Assembly: GCF_019802345.1 (NCBI RefSeq)
Contig: NZ_JAINDZ010000011.1
Coordinates: 1 to 64,000, forward strand
Reading direction: 5' to 3'
Origin: Methylosinus sp. Sm6
GTDB taxonomy: Bacteria > Pseudomonadota > Alphaproteobacteria > Rhizobiales > Beijerinckiaceae
Length of the DNA: 64,000 nucleotides
The notes under the pieces were generated by a model. That model did no database searches. It saw nothing but the letters and a program-made list of their open reading frames with translations, and was not told where the DNA came from. The translations under genes and the position numbers were made by a program. The first letter of the stretch is position 1, and every line of letters begins with the position of its first letter. Below are positions 10,818 to 20,107 of the stretch, one piece after another.

Positions 10818-11130
10818 GCTGGCAGAAGACGCAGGAATCGCAATTTCCGCCCGGCCCCGGATGGGCCGGCCGGCCGTCGGGCTCCGGCGCCGCGAAGCAC
10901 AGGCTGGGCCCGGCCGCCGCGGCCTCGACGCCGAATCCGCCCGCCGCCGCCAGTTGCAGCGCGAGCAGCCGAGCGACTGCGCAGAGCGCGAACGCGCCGG
11001 CGCCGCGGAAAAAACGGCGGGGAGCGGCTATCGCATCATTGGAGACGGCGCGGCCGTCAAGGCGAAAGCGCCAAGGCTCGCGGCGCCGCGAGAGGATTTC
11101 TCCGGGCGTGGGCGTGGCCGCGTCATCCTT
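10818..11130 (-). pseudogene. Remnant of a small exported protein gene (DUF2946-like), cut by the duplication junction
   Basis: Reading leftward on the minus strand there is an open frame without a start codon. It contains FFRGAGAFALCAVARLLALQ, a hydrophobic segment, and then CFAAPEPDGRPAHPG and GGNCDSCVFCQ, where it runs into the duplicated methyltransferase segment at 10817. The hydrophobic N-part followed by a CxxCxxC motif resembles short metal-associated exported proteins (DUF2946 type) of methylotrophs. I read it as the front part of such a gene whose start and end were lost in the rearrangement. The family assignment is tentative. Confidence 0.35.
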
Positions 11131-12180
11131 CTACGCGCCGGCGGCGGCGCAGGCGGTCGGGGAGAGGTCTCGGCGCGCCGTTTTTTCGACGGCGATCGAA
11201 AGATAGGGCACGATCTCGACCCCGGTGAGGCGCTTGACCGCCTTCGCCACGTCCCTCACGAGCCGCCGGCCGCGCGGATAGCTGTGGAAGGTGCCGCCCG
11301 CATGCCAGAGGTCGATCCGGTCGGCGACGCCCTCGCGATCGGGCGTCAGCAACGCCGGATCGCCCGATCCCGCCTTTCGCAGGAGAGCGAGAATCTCGCC
11401 TTCGCTGCCGCCGCGCACGCCCCCACGCAGGAGCTGCGGCCAGGTCACCTTCGCGTCGATGAGCCTCGAGCAACGCCGCGCGTAGACATGCGCGATCCGG
11501 TCGGGCAGATAATTTATCAGCGGAAGATAGGTCGTGTGCGGCTCGATCGGGAACCAGCGATGTGGCGTCTGGTCGAGGAAGAGAACGCCGCCCGCGGGCA
11601 GGAGGGACCAGAGCTTCGGCAGGAGGAGCCGGCGCTCGTCCGGGAGCAGATGCTCGAAGACGGCGCTCAGCACGAGGCAATCGACCGCCCCGATCTCCGC
11701 GGGCAGTTCCACGCCGCTCGGCGAGCGCAGGAGCCTCACATTGTCGAAGCCGTAGAAGCGGGCGCGCAGACGCGCGATCGCGAGGAGCCGCTCCTCGAGC
11801 TCGATCCCGACAATCTCGCTCGCGGGGAATCTCCGCGCCAGGATCATCGTCGAGGCGCCGCTTCCGCAGCCGAAATCGAGAATCCGCTTTCCGGCGAACC
11901 ATTCCGGCGGGCGGAACGCCAGCAGGTCGAGAAGGAGGCTGCTTTCCACATAGGACGGATCTTCGTCGCGGGCGATCTCGTCGCCGAGCGCGGCCAGTCC
12001 CTTGACCTCCAGGATTTTCTCGATGAGCTCGGTCGGATAGCGCGTCTCGATGACGGGCCTCGGCATGAAGCGCTCGGCGTCCGCGAGCGTCACCGCAACG
12101 CGGGCGGGCGCGTCGGCCCGTCTTTCGATCCGAACCTCGCCGGCCGCGTGCTTCAGGACGATTGGGGAATCGAGAGCCAT
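11131..12180 (-). CDS. Class I SAM-dependent methyltransferase, substrate unknown
   Basis: A 349-aa protein starting at the ATG at 12180, which has a GGGAG ribosome site (the frame is open further upstream but low in complexity there). The Rossmann methyltransferase core begins near residue 105 with the SAM-binding motif ILDFGCGSGASTMIL, then EIVGIELEERLLAIARLRA and the motif DCLVLSAVFEHLLPDERRLL, followed by LLPAGGVLFLDQTPHRWFPI. It resembles methyltransferases acting on surface glycans or small molecules. It lies, in opposite orientation, between the broken and intact copies of the DNA methyltransferase gene, so it may have arrived with the event that duplicated them. Confidence 0.75.
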   Translation of the reverse strand: MALDSPIVLKHAAGEVRIERRADAPARVAVTLADAERFMPRPVIETRYPTELIEKILEVKGLAALGDEIARDEDPSYVESSLLLDLLAFRPPEWFAGKRILDFGCGSGASTMILARRFPASEIVGIELEERLLAIARLRARFYGFDNVRLLRSPSGVELPAEIGAVDCLVLSAVFEHLLPDERRLLLPKLWSLLPAGGVLFLDQTPHRWFPIEPHTTYLPLINYLPDRIAHVYARRCSRLIDAKVTWPQLLRGGVRGGSEGEILALLRKAGSGDPALLTPDREGVADRIDLWHAGGTFHSYPRGRRLVRDVAKAVKRLTGVEIVPYLSIAVEKTARRDLSPTACAAAGA

Positions 12181-12497
12181 GGATATTCTCCCTCGGGGGC
12201 GGGGGCGCGCCCCCGTGCTGTAGTCGGGGCGAGCACGCCTGTCATCTCCGTAGGATTGCGTCCCAGGGCGATCAGACCTGCGCCTGTCGGAAGGGGGCGC
12301 GGCCGAGAATCTCGCCAGCGCGCCCGACGACGATGATGTCGAGCGCGGATTCGGCGCGTGCAGCGCGCGCGGGGCGGTCGTCCAAACGCCCAAGGCGGTC
12401 GGCGCGGCGAGGTCGAGGCCCGCGCGCGTCGCGGAGCGCCGCCTCCGCGCCGATCTCGGCGCAGGCGCTCTTCATCGCGGGCGCCAGGAACGGGCGC
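12181..12497. other. Gap holding a GC palindrome and a possible gene remnant
   Basis: GGGGGCGCGCCCCC at 12201-12214 is a perfect 14-bp palindrome. Further on, a minus-strand frame (about 12497 to 12272) has ordinary protein-like composition (SALDIIVVGRAGEILGR) but no start of its own, because its right end runs into the duplicated segment. It may be the tail of a gene cut by the rearrangement. I do not recognise its family. Confidence 0.3.
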
Positions 12498-13273
12498 CGT
12501 CCTTCATTCCCGGGCTCGCGCGACGATTCGCATCGGGCCCGCTCTGATTGACGAGAGGTCATGGACGAAGCGGCCGCGAACACGCCATTTCTCACGCGAC
12601 GCAAGCGCGAGGGCGTCGTCTACACGCCCGCTCCGATCGCTCGCTTCCTCGTCGAGCGCACCATCGCATTATCGCTGGACCAAGTCCGGGCGTCGCTCGC
12701 CGAAGCGCATCGCGGGCGCGAGACAATCGCCTTCTGGCGCGCGTGGCTCGCGGCGCTGCGATCCTTTGCGATCGTCGATCCCGGCTGCGGCGAAGGCGCT
12801 CTGCTCATCGCCGCCGCGGACGAAATGGCGCGACGCTATCGTGAAGCGGCCGAGCGCCTGCGCGCGCTCGCAGCCGCCGACACGCTCGATCCGGCGCGCG
12901 AGGCGATCCTCCATAATCTCTTCGGCGTCGACATCGACCCGCATGCGACGGCGCGCACGCGCCGCGCGCTGATGCGGCTCGCGCCTTGCGACGACGTCGC
13001 GCGGCGTCTCGAGGAGACGATCCGAACCGGCGACAGCCTCGTCGACGACGCTGCAGTGAGCGAGCATGGCCTCGATTGGGGCGCGGCCTTTCCGCACGCG
13101 GCGGCGCGCGGCTTCGACGTCGTCATCGCCAATCCGCCCTATGTGCGGATGGAACATCTGAAGCCGCTGAAGCCCTGGCTCGCGCAGCGCTATGAAGTGG
13201 CCGCCGAGCGCGCCGATCTCTACGCCTATTTCTTCGAGAAGGGCCTCGCGCTGCTGAAACGAGGCGGGCGGCT
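12498..13273 (+). repeat. Right copy of the duplicated methyltransferase segment
   Basis: The source or sister of the segment at 10309-10817, offset by 2189 bp up to the internal deletion. It contains the upstream region and the first 237 codons of the intact DNA methyltransferase gene. Confidence 0.9.
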
Positions 13274-14414
13274 CGGCTTCGTCTGCTCCGCCACCTTCTT
13301 TCGCACCGGCTCCGGCGAGAGCCTGCGCGCCTTGCTCGCGCGCAGCGGCGCGATCGAATGCGTCGTCGATTTCGGCGATGTCGCGGTCTTCGACGGCGTC
13401 GTCGCCTATCCGGCGATTCTCACGCTGCGCAAGGGCGCGGCTTCACACGGCGATCTCACCTTTCTGAATTTGCGCGAGGCGGCGCCCGACGATCTCGGCG
13501 CCGCCTTTCGCGAAAAGGCGCGGCCGATGCCCCGCACGCGGCTCGGCGCCGGCTTCTGGCGCTTCGAGGACGAATCGCTGGCGCGTCTGCGCGACAAGAT
13601 CGCTCGCGGACGCAGCACGCTGGCCGAGGTCCATGGATCGCCGCTGTGGGGCGTCAAGACCGGGCTCAACGACGCATTTCTGATCGACGCCGCGACGCGC
13701 GAGCGCATCATCGCGGAAGATGCTCGCAGCGCGGCGATCGTGAAGCCCTATGCTCGCGGCGCGCATATCGGCCGCTGGCGCGTCGACGCGACGCGCCTCT
13801 GGCTGATCGATCTGCCGAAAGGCGGCGGCGTCGACATCGCGGGCATTCCCGCCGTCGCTGCGCATCTTTCGCCTTTCCGCCCGCGGCTCGAGGCGCGCGC
13901 GACGCGACAGAAGTGGTTCGAGCTGCAGCAGCCGCAGCTCGCCTATCGCGCCGCTTTCGCTCGGCCGAAGATCGTCTTTCCGGATATTGCACAGGGGCCC
14001 AAATTCGCTCTCGACGACCGCGGAACGCTCATCGACGCCACCGCCTTCGCCCTGCCCTGCGCCGATCCGGCGCTGCTCGCTCTGCTCAACTCGCGGCTCG
14101 CCTGGTTCTTCCTGCATTCCGTGTCGAACCCGCTGCGCGGCGGCAAATGGCGTCTGCGGCTGAAGGCGCAATATGTCGGGCTCGTCCCGATTCCCCCCGC
14201 CCCGCCGCTGATGCGCGAACGGCTCGCGGCGGCGGCGCGCGCCATCGGCGAAGCCGCGCGCGAGCTCGCAACCGCCGACCCTGTCGGGGCGGCGCGGATC
14301 GCCTCGGAAATCGACGCGCGGGAGCGCGAGATCGATGCTATCGTCTATTCGCTCTTCGAGCTCACGGCCGACGAAATCGCCGCGATCGAATCGTCGCTCG
14401 AAGGCCAGTATTGA
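12561..14414 (+). CDS. Orphan N6-adenine DNA methyltransferase (Eco57I/TaqI-like)
   Basis: Transfers methyl groups to adenine in a specific DNA site. In its 617 aa the N-terminal RKREGVVYTPAPIARFLVER block and motif I (DPGCGEGALL, about residue 75) precede motif IV (NPPYVRMEHLKPL, about 191-203) and CSATFFRTGSGE. A TaqI-like specificity domain follows (TGLNDAFLIDAATRERII, YARGAHIGRW, SNPLRGGKWRLRLK). This architecture is known from type IIG enzymes and phage-defence methylases. No nuclease domain is visible at the N-terminus and no restriction gene is adjacent, so it is probably a solitary methyltransferase or the methylating partner of a lost system. A decayed partial copy lies 2.2 kb upstream. 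Confidence 0.85.
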   Translation: MDEAAANTPFLTRRKREGVVYTPAPIARFLVERTIALSLDQVRASLAEAHRGRETIAFWRAWLAALRSFAIVDPGCGEGALLIAAADEMARRYREAAERLRALAAADTLDPAREAILHNLFGVDIDPHATARTRRALMRLAPCDDVARRLEETIRTGDSLVDDAAVSEHGLDWGAAFPHAAARGFDVVIANPPYVRMEHLKPLKPWLAQRYEVAAERADLYAYFFEKGLALLKRGGRLGFVCSATFFRTGSGESLRALLARSGAIECVVDFGDVAVFDGVVAYPAILTLRKGAASHGDLTFLNLREAAPDDLGAAFREKARPMPRTRLGAGFWRFEDESLARLRDKIARGRSTLAEVHGSPLWGVKTGLNDAFLIDAATRERIIAEDARSAAIVKPYARGAHIGRWRVDATRLWLIDLPKGGGVDIAGIPAVAAHLSPFRPRLEARATRQKWFELQQPQLAYRAAFARPKIVFPDIAQGPKFALDDRGTLIDATAFALPCADPALLALLNSRLAWFFLHSVSNPLRGGKWRLRLKAQYVGLVPIPPAPPLMRERLAAAARAIGEAARELATADPVGAARIASEIDAREREIDAIVYSLFELTADEIAAIESSLEGQY

Positions 14415-14500
14415 CGGATTTTGCTCGCATTGTGCGTTGGCGCACATCGGGCGGCCGGCGCTCGCGCTAGTGACTTGCGTCGATGAAAATGAAGAGTGTT

Positions 14501-14625
14501 CGACGCCCCCTCCCCAACCCTCCCCCGCTTCGCGGGAGAGGGAGCAGATTCGGCGCTTCATGGAAGGTTCGCGAAACGTCGACGCCCCCTCTCCCGCGAA
14601 GCCCGGGAGGGTGAGGGAGGGGGCC
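14501..14625. repeat. Family D inverted repeat
   Basis: CCTCCCCAACCCTCCCCCGC around 14508 is matched in inverted form by CGGGAGGGTGAGGGAGGGGG around 14604. The arms also carry short TTCGCGGGAGAGGG and CTCTCCCGCGAAG stems. The roughly 290-bp gap between the methyltransferase gene and the next coding region otherwise holds nothing I recognise. Confidence 0.7.
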
Positions 14626-14704
14626 TTCGGGCCTTCAATTCAGATGACGCAGATCACTGGCGAGAGAGCCGGTCCGCTCCTTCATTTCGAAGAGGAACAG
14701 CAAC

Positions 14705-15235
14705 ATGATCTCCTTGCGCCCACTCGTCATGCCCATCGCCGCCGCGACCGTCATGCTCGCCGCCCCCGCTTCAGCGGGCGGAACGGCCGACCAGCGCTCG
14801 GCCTGCATGAGCGACGCCTTCAAATTCTGCTCCGGCGACATTCCGGATGAATCGGCGATCGAGACGTGCCTGCGCCGAAACGGCCGCCGCCTCTCCTCCG
14901 CCTGCCAGCTCGCAATGGGCGTTTCGGCTCCCGGCGAAGCGACGACGCGCCGCGCGAGCCGTTCCATCGCCACGCCGGAGCCGGAAGCGGCCGACCAGCC
15001 GATGGGCGCGATCGCCTCGGCGGCCGGCGACGCTCCTGTCGTGGACGAGCGGCCCGCGCCCCGGCGCCATGACCGCCATCATCGTCGGCGCGCCGGCCAC
15101 GCCCATCATCGCCATCACGGCTCTGGATTCGGCGTCGGCGATCTCGCCGGCATGGCCGAGCCGGCGATGGCCGTCATGCCCATGCTCGCCTCTCTCTTCG
15201 AGGACGGCGGCCCGAGCCTCGACGACGACGATTGA
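14705..15235 (+). CDS. Small exported protein with cysteine-rich motif and His-rich tail
   Basis: A 176-aa hypothetical protein. Residues 1-24 are a clear signal peptide (cleavage near PASAG). A segment at about 29-68 has four Cys in the pattern ACMSDAFKFCSG, ETCLRRNGRRLS and SACQ, like the short cysteine-rich repeats seen in many alphaproteobacterial exported proteins. After residue 120 there is a His/Arg-rich run (RRHDRHHRRRAGHAHHRHHG) that could bind metal. The C-terminus is acidic (DDDD). An AGGAACAGCAAC stretch precedes the ATG. The function is unknown. It sits convergent to the RND efflux operon. Confidence 0.7.
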   Translation: MISLRPLVMPIAAATVMLAAPASAGGTADQRSACMSDAFKFCSGDIPDESAIETCLRRNGRRLSSACQLAMGVSAPGEATTRRASRSIATPEPEAADQPMGAIASAAGDAPVVDERPAPRRHDRHHRRRAGHAHHRHHGSGFGVGDLAGMAEPAMAVMPMLASLFEDGGPSLDDDD

Positions 15236-15835
15236 TCAGCGTCCCGCGCGCAGCGCCGCGAGGCAGAAGGCGACCATCTCCTCGCAGCGCGGCCCGGGCT
15301 GGTCGGCGCATTCGACCATGAGGCGCGGATGGCAGAAGCGGATGCAAGCGGCGTGCACGAGCCGCGCCGCGAGCCGCGCGTCGCCGCGCGCGAACTCGCC
15401 GGCCTCCATGCCGCCGGCGATGACGCGCTCCAGCGCCGCGTCTATATGCGCGATATGGTCGGAGATGATCGGCCAATGCTCGGCGATCGCCGACTCCACC
15501 ATGTCGTGCAGCTTGCGGTCGCCGACATAGCGCTCGCGGTTCATCGCCTCATTGGTCTCGACGAGGCGGGCGAGCCGCTCCGCCGCGGAGCCGGGACCGT
15601 CGGCGACGGCGTCGACCGCCGCCTCCACCTCGCCCGTCAGCGACCGGGCGACGGCGGCGTTGATCTCCGATTTGGCGCCGAAGAAGCGGTAGACATTGGC
15701 CGGCGACATGCGCAGCTCGCGCGCAATGTCGGCGACCGTCGTCTTCTGGAAGCCCATCTGCCGGAACAGGCGCTCCGCCGCCGCGACGATGCGCGCGCGC
15801 ATCTCACATTCGCGCGTCGCCGGCTCCCCGCTCAT
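15236..15835 (-). CDS. TetR-family repressor of the adjacent RND efflux operon
   Basis: A 199-aa regulator. The helix-turn-helix lies at about residues 12-58 (IVAAAERLFRQMGFQKTTVA, IARELRMSPANVYRFFGAKS). The C-terminal helical ligand domain includes a TetR_C-like block ending in CEEMVAFCLAALRAG. The ATG at 15835 overlaps the stop of the RND pump gene (ATGA), so the regulator is the last gene of the pump operon. This suggests autoregulation through the operator at 20108-20129. Inducers cannot be told from sequence. Confidence 0.85.
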   Translation of the reverse strand: MSGEPATRECEMRARIVAAAERLFRQMGFQKTTVADIARELRMSPANVYRFFGAKSEINAAVARSLTGEVEAAVDAVADGPGSAAERLARLVETNEAMNRERYVGDRKLHDMVESAIAEHWPIISDHIAHIDAALERVIAGGMEAGEFARGDARLAARLVHAACIRFCHPRLMVECADQPGPRCEEMVAFCLAALRAGR

Positions 15836-18800
15836 TCCGCCGCTCCTCCCGCAAGATCGCCGATGCGCAAGCCCGCCGCCGAGGCGGGCGGCCGCTCCTC
15901 GAGGCGCGCGTCGAGCCGGCGCCGGAACCATAGCGCATAGAGCGCCGGCAGGAACAGCACCGTCAAAAATGTGGCCACGAACAGGCCGCCCATGATGGTG
16001 AGCGCCATTGGACCCCAGAAGGGTGAGCGCGACAGCGGGATCATGGCGAGAATCGCCGCGAGCGCGGTGAGCGCCACGGGCCGCGCGCGCCGCACCGTCG
16101 CGCCGATGATCGCCTCGCGATAATCGGCGCCGCGCTCCAAATCCTGGCGCACCTGATCGACGAGGATGATCGAGTTGCGCATGTCCATGCCCGACAGCGC
16201 GATGAGCCCGAGCAGAGCCACGAAGCCGAAGGGCGCGCCGGCGAGATTGAGCGCGAGCGAGGCGCCGATCAGCCCCAGCGGCGCGCTCATCATCACCAGA
16301 GCGAGCCGCGTGAAGTCCTGCAGCTCAACCATCACGATCACCAGCATGACGAGGATCATGACCGGGAAAACGGCGGCGATGGAGGCGTTGGCCTTGCTCG
16401 ATTCCTCGATCGCCCCGCCCATTTCGATCCGATAGCCGTCGGGCAGCGACGCGCGCAGATCGGCGAGACGCGGCCAGATGCGGCTCGTCACATCGGGCGC
16501 CTGCACGCCGTCGCGCACATCGGCGCGCACGGCGATGAGCATGTCGCGATTGCGCCGCCAGATGATCGGCTCCTCCTGCTCGTATGAAATGCGCGCGATC
16601 TGCGACACGGGGACGCTCGCGCCATTCCGCGAGAAGATCACCATATCGGCGAGACGCCCGAGATCGCCGCGCTCCTCCGCCCGCGCGCGCGCGATCACAT
16701 CGACGCGGTCGATCCCGTCGCGCAAGCTGGTGACCGTCACGCCGGAGATCATCATCTGCAGCCGGCTCGCCACGTCCTGCGGCGTCAGCCCCATCAGCCG
16801 CGCGCGGTCCTGATCGATGACGAGGCGCACCGCGGGCGCGCGCTCGTTCCATTGCAGATGCGGCTCGACGATCGCCTCGTCCTCGCGCATCGCGTCGCGC
16901 ACCTTGTGGGCGATGGCGCGAACCTCGGCGGGATCGCGGCCGATGACGCGGAACTGCACCGGAAAGCCGACCGGCGGGCCGAAATTGAACCGATCCACCC
17001 GCGTGCGCGCCTGCGGCAGGGCGCCCGCCGCCAGCAGCGCATCGAGCCTGTGCTTGATGCGCTCGCGCGCCGCGACATCCTTGGCGACGATGACGATCTC
17101 CGCATAGGCCTCATTGGGCAGAGCGGGGCTGAGGCCGAGCCAGAAGCGCGGCGGCCCCTGGCCGATATAAGTGGTGAAGTCGGCCGCGTCCGGATCGGCT
17201 TTCAGCAGCGCCTCCGCCTCTTCCGCCGCGGCCTTGGTGGCGAAGATCGACGAGCCTTCGGCGAGGCGCAGCTGAACGAACAGCTCCGGCCGCTCGGAAA
17301 TCGGAAAGAACTGCTTCTGCACATGGCCGAAGCCGAGCGCCGCGGCGACGAACACGCCCGCCGTGGCGGCGACGACGAGGCGGCGATTGTCGACGCTCCA
17401 GGCGATGAGCCGCCGCAGCGCGCGATAGAGCGGCGTCTGGTAGATCGCTTCGGGATCATGAGGCGCGGCGCGGGCCATGTCCGGCAGCAGCTTCACGCCG
17501 AGATAGGGCGTGAAGATCACCGCGACGAACCAGGAGGCGACGAGCGCGACGCCGAGCACCGAGAACAGCGAGCCCGTATATTCGCCGGTCGAGGAGGCGG
17601 CGAAGCCGACCGGCATGAAGCCCGCCGCGGTGACGAGCGTGCCGGTGAGCATCGGAAAGGCGGTCGAGCTCCAGGCGAAGGTCGCGGCGGCGATGCGATC
17701 ATAGCCCTGCTCCATCTTCACCGTCATCATCTCGACGGCGATGATGGCGTCGTCGACGAGCAGGCCGAGCGCGATGATCAGCGCGCCGAGCGAGATGCGC
17801 TGCAGATCGATCCCCATCGCGTTCATGAAGACGAAGACGACGGCGAGCACCAGCGGCACGGACAATGCGACGATGACGCCGGCGCGAAAGCCGAGCGAGA
17901 CGAAGCCGACGACGAGCACGATGGCCAGCGCCTCGACGAAGGAGCGGGTGAACTCGCCGACCGCCGCCGCGACGACCTTCGGCTGGTCGGCGATTTGCTC
18001 GATCTCGATGCCGACGGGAGTCTCCGCGCGGACCGCCGCGAGCGTCGCCGCGATGGCGCGGCCGAAGCTCAGCACATTGCCGCCCTTCGCCATCACGGCG
18101 CCGACGATGACGGCCGGCGCGCCCTTATGGCGCACGAGAAAGCTCGGCGGGTCCTCGAAGCCCGCGGTCACATCGGCGACGTCGCCGAGACGGAACACCT
18201 GTCCATTGGCTTCGACCGGCGTCGCCGCGATGGCGTCGGCGCCGGCAAGCGCGCCGGTGACGCGCACCGGCGCGCGCGTCGCGCTCTCGAAGACGCCGGC
18301 GGCGGTCACCGCATTCTGCTTGGCGAGCGAATCGAACAGCGCCTGCGGCGCGACGCCGAGATTGGCGAGCTTGGCCTCGCTGAACTCGACGAAGATCTTG
18401 CGGTCCTGCGTTCCATAGACGTCGACCTTCGCGACGTCCTGCGTCGCCAGCAGGCGCTGGCGGAACATCTCGACGACCCGATCGAGCCGATGATAATCGG
18501 CGCCCTCGCCGGAGACCGCGAAGAGCGCCGAATCGACGTCGCCGAACTCGTCGTTCACATTCGGCCCGATCACGCCCTGCGGCAGCTCGCCGCGAATGTC
18601 GCTCAGCTTCTTGCGCAGCACATAGAAGAGATAGGGAACCTGCGCGGGCGGCGTCGTGTCCTTGAAGGTGACCTGCATCGCGACGAAGCCGGGCTTCGAA
18701 TAGGTCTCGATCTTCTCGAGAAAGGGCAGCTCCTGCAGCTTCTTCTCGAGGCGGTCGGAGACCTGGTCGCGCATCTCCAGCGCATCGGCGCCCGGCCAGA

Positions 18801-18957
18801 TCGTCGTGATATTGGCGACCTTGATGGTGAAGGAGGGATCCTCGGCGCGTCCGAGCCGCAGATAGGAGTAGAGGCCGGCGACGGCGAGGACCAGCATCAG
18901 CGCCAGCGTCAGCGTCTGCCGGCGCACCGCCCAGGCGGAAAGATTGAGTCCCGTCAC
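15832..18957 (-). CDS. RND efflux pump, inner-membrane transporter subunit
   Basis: A 1041-aa proton-driven transporter that exports drugs or other toxic compounds together with a membrane-fusion protein and an outer-membrane channel. The typical twelve-helix, two-large-loop layout is visible. Helix 1 is at about residues 12-31, the first periplasmic loop follows, then the helix-4 proton relay with adjacent Asp residues (GLLVDDAIIAVEMMTVKMEQ, about 400-419). The second half repeats the pattern and ends with the FLPALYALWFRRR motif. It belongs to the branch of RND pumps with a short N-terminus (MTGLNLSAWAVRRQTLTLAL). It is the second gene of the operon, 10 bp after the adaptor. No outer-membrane channel gene is in the operon, so a shared TolC-like protein elsewhere is probably used. 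Confidence 0.95.
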   Translation of the reverse strand: MTGLNLSAWAVRRQTLTLALMLVLAVAGLYSYLRLGRAEDPSFTIKVANITTIWPGADALEMRDQVSDRLEKKLQELPFLEKIETYSKPGFVAMQVTFKDTTPPAQVPYLFYVLRKKLSDIRGELPQGVIGPNVNDEFGDVDSALFAVSGEGADYHRLDRVVEMFRQRLLATQDVAKVDVYGTQDRKIFVEFSEAKLANLGVAPQALFDSLAKQNAVTAAGVFESATRAPVRVTGALAGADAIAATPVEANGQVFRLGDVADVTAGFEDPPSFLVRHKGAPAVIVGAVMAKGGNVLSFGRAIAATLAAVRAETPVGIEIEQIADQPKVVAAAVGEFTRSFVEALAIVLVVGFVSLGFRAGVIVALSVPLVLAVVFVFMNAMGIDLQRISLGALIIALGLLVDDAIIAVEMMTVKMEQGYDRIAAATFAWSSTAFPMLTGTLVTAAGFMPVGFAASSTGEYTGSLFSVLGVALVASWFVAVIFTPYLGVKLLPDMARAAPHDPEAIYQTPLYRALRRLIAWSVDNRRLVVAATAGVFVAAALGFGHVQKQFFPISERPELFVQLRLAEGSSIFATKAAAEEAEALLKADPDAADFTTYIGQGPPRFWLGLSPALPNEAYAEIVIVAKDVAARERIKHRLDALLAAGALPQARTRVDRFNFGPPVGFPVQFRVIGRDPAEVRAIAHKVRDAMREDEAIVEPHLQWNERAPAVRLVIDQDRARLMGLTPQDVASRLQMMISGVTVTSLRDGIDRVDVIARARAEERGDLGRLADMVIFSRNGASVPVSQIARISYEQEEPIIWRRNRDMLIAVRADVRDGVQAPDVTSRIWPRLADLRASLPDGYRIEMGGAIEESSKANASIAAVFPVMILVMLVIVMVELQDFTRLALVMMSAPLGLIGASLALNLAGAPFGFVALLGLIALSGMDMRNSIILVDQVRQDLERGADYREAIIGATVRRARPVALTALAAILAMIPLSRSPFWGPMALTIMGGLFVATFLTVLFLPALYALWFRRRLDARLEERPPASAAGLRIGDLAGGAAE

Positions 18958-18967
18958 AGCCGGCCCC

Positions 18968-20056
18968 TCACAGCGCGTCGGCCGCGACGGGCCGCACCTT
19001 CTCGCCGGCGTCGAGCTTATGGGCGCCGAGCGCGACGACGCGATCGCCTTCGGCGACGCCCTGCGCGAGCAGCGCCGTCCGCGCCTCGTAGCGCAGCACC
19101 TCGACCGGCCGAAGCGTCAAGCGTCCGTCGTCCTCGACCTTCCAGACATTCGGTCCCTGGCCCTGATCGAAGAGAGCGGCGAGCGGCACGCTCGCTGCGG
19201 AGCCGCCGCCGCGGCTCTCGATGGAGAGGGTCGCGCTCATGCCGATGGCGACAGCCGCGTCGGCGCCCTCGATCGAAAAGCGCGCCGCAAAGGTCTTTGT
19301 CGCTGGATCGGCGGCGGCGCCGAGCTCGCGCAAACGCGCGGGATAGGTTTTGTCGGGAAGCGACCAGAGCGTCAGCCGCGCCTCGCCGGCGCCGGCGAGA
19401 GCGGCGAAAGCCTCCGGCAGCGCGACCAGCGCCTCGAGCTCCCCCGAGCGGGCGATGCGCAGCGCCGGCTGTCCGGCCGCGACCACCTGCCCCGGCTCCA
19501 CCAGCGCCGCGGTGACGACGCCGTCCGCCTCGGCGCGCAGCGAGGCGTAATCGAGCGCATTGGCGGCGAGCTCGACCGCGCGCAATGCGCGCCTCTCGCG
19601 TCCGCGCGCCTCTTCCGCGGCCGCCCGCTGGCGATCGAGCGCGGCCTGCGGCGTCCAGCCGTCCTTGCGCAGCTTTTGCGCGCGGCGCTCGTCGGCGCCC
19701 GCCTGCTCCAAGGCCATGCGGGCCGCGGCGAGCTCGGCGTCCGCCTGCTCCCGCTGCAGCCGCAGATCGGTCTCGTCCAGCAGGGCGAGCGCGTCGCCGG
19801 CGCGCACGCGCTGGCCGTTCTCGACGAGGCGCCGCATCACCTTGCCGGCGACACGAAATCCCTGGTCGGTCTCGACGCGCGGCCGGATCGTCGCGACGAA
19901 ACGGCGCGGCGGCGTGAGCGGCGTAAAATGCACAGGCGCGACAAGGACCACGCGAGGCCGGGGCGCCGAGGATCGCCCCGAAGGCTCGTTGCAGCCGGCG
20001 AGCGCGCCGGCGACGGCGAGCAGGCAACCGATCATGAAAAAGGAAAGGTCACGCAT
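18968..20056 (-). CDS. RND efflux periplasmic adaptor (membrane fusion protein), lipoprotein
   Basis: A 362-aa adaptor linking the RND pump to an outer-membrane channel. The signal peptide ends in a lipobox (ALAGC, Cys22). The barrel-sandwich hybrid domain begins with VRAGDALALLDETDLRLQRE and resumes after a coiled-coil hairpin (about residues 95-165, rich in Ala/Glu/Arg) at VVTAALVEPGQVVAAGQPAL. A beta-barrel and membrane-proximal domain follow, with ALFDQGQGPNVWKVEDDGR. It is the first gene of the operon, and the TetR-type operator lies 52 bp in front of its ATG. Confidence 0.93.
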   Translation of the reverse strand: MRDLSFFMIGCLLAVAGALAGCNEPSGRSSAPRPRVVLVAPVHFTPLTPPRRFVATIRPRVETDQGFRVAGKVMRRLVENGQRVRAGDALALLDETDLRLQREQADAELAAARMALEQAGADERRAQKLRKDGWTPQAALDRQRAAAEEARGRERRALRAVELAANALDYASLRAEADGVVTAALVEPGQVVAAGQPALRIARSGELEALVALPEAFAALAGAGEARLTLWSLPDKTYPARLRELGAAADPATKTFAARFSIEGADAAVAIGMSATLSIESRGGGSAASVPLAALFDQGQGPNVWKVEDDGRLTLRPVEVLRYEARTALLAQGVAEGDRVVALGAHKLDAGEKVRPVAADAL

Positions 20057-20107
20057 CCCGCCGCATCTCCGCGCGAGTCGACGACGATGCAGCTCTAGTC
20101 TGACCAG

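Noticed and set aside
10818-12336. Continuation of the truncated methyltransferase frame into a 654-residue product
   Set aside because: Beyond 10817 the frame is antisense to the SAM methyltransferase gene and has no methyltransferase similarity, so it is not a fusion protein.
16852-19515. 887-codon plus-strand frame opposite the RND pump
   Set aside because: Arg/Asp/Glu-rich low-complexity translation, no start context, and fully antisense to recognised pump and adaptor genes.
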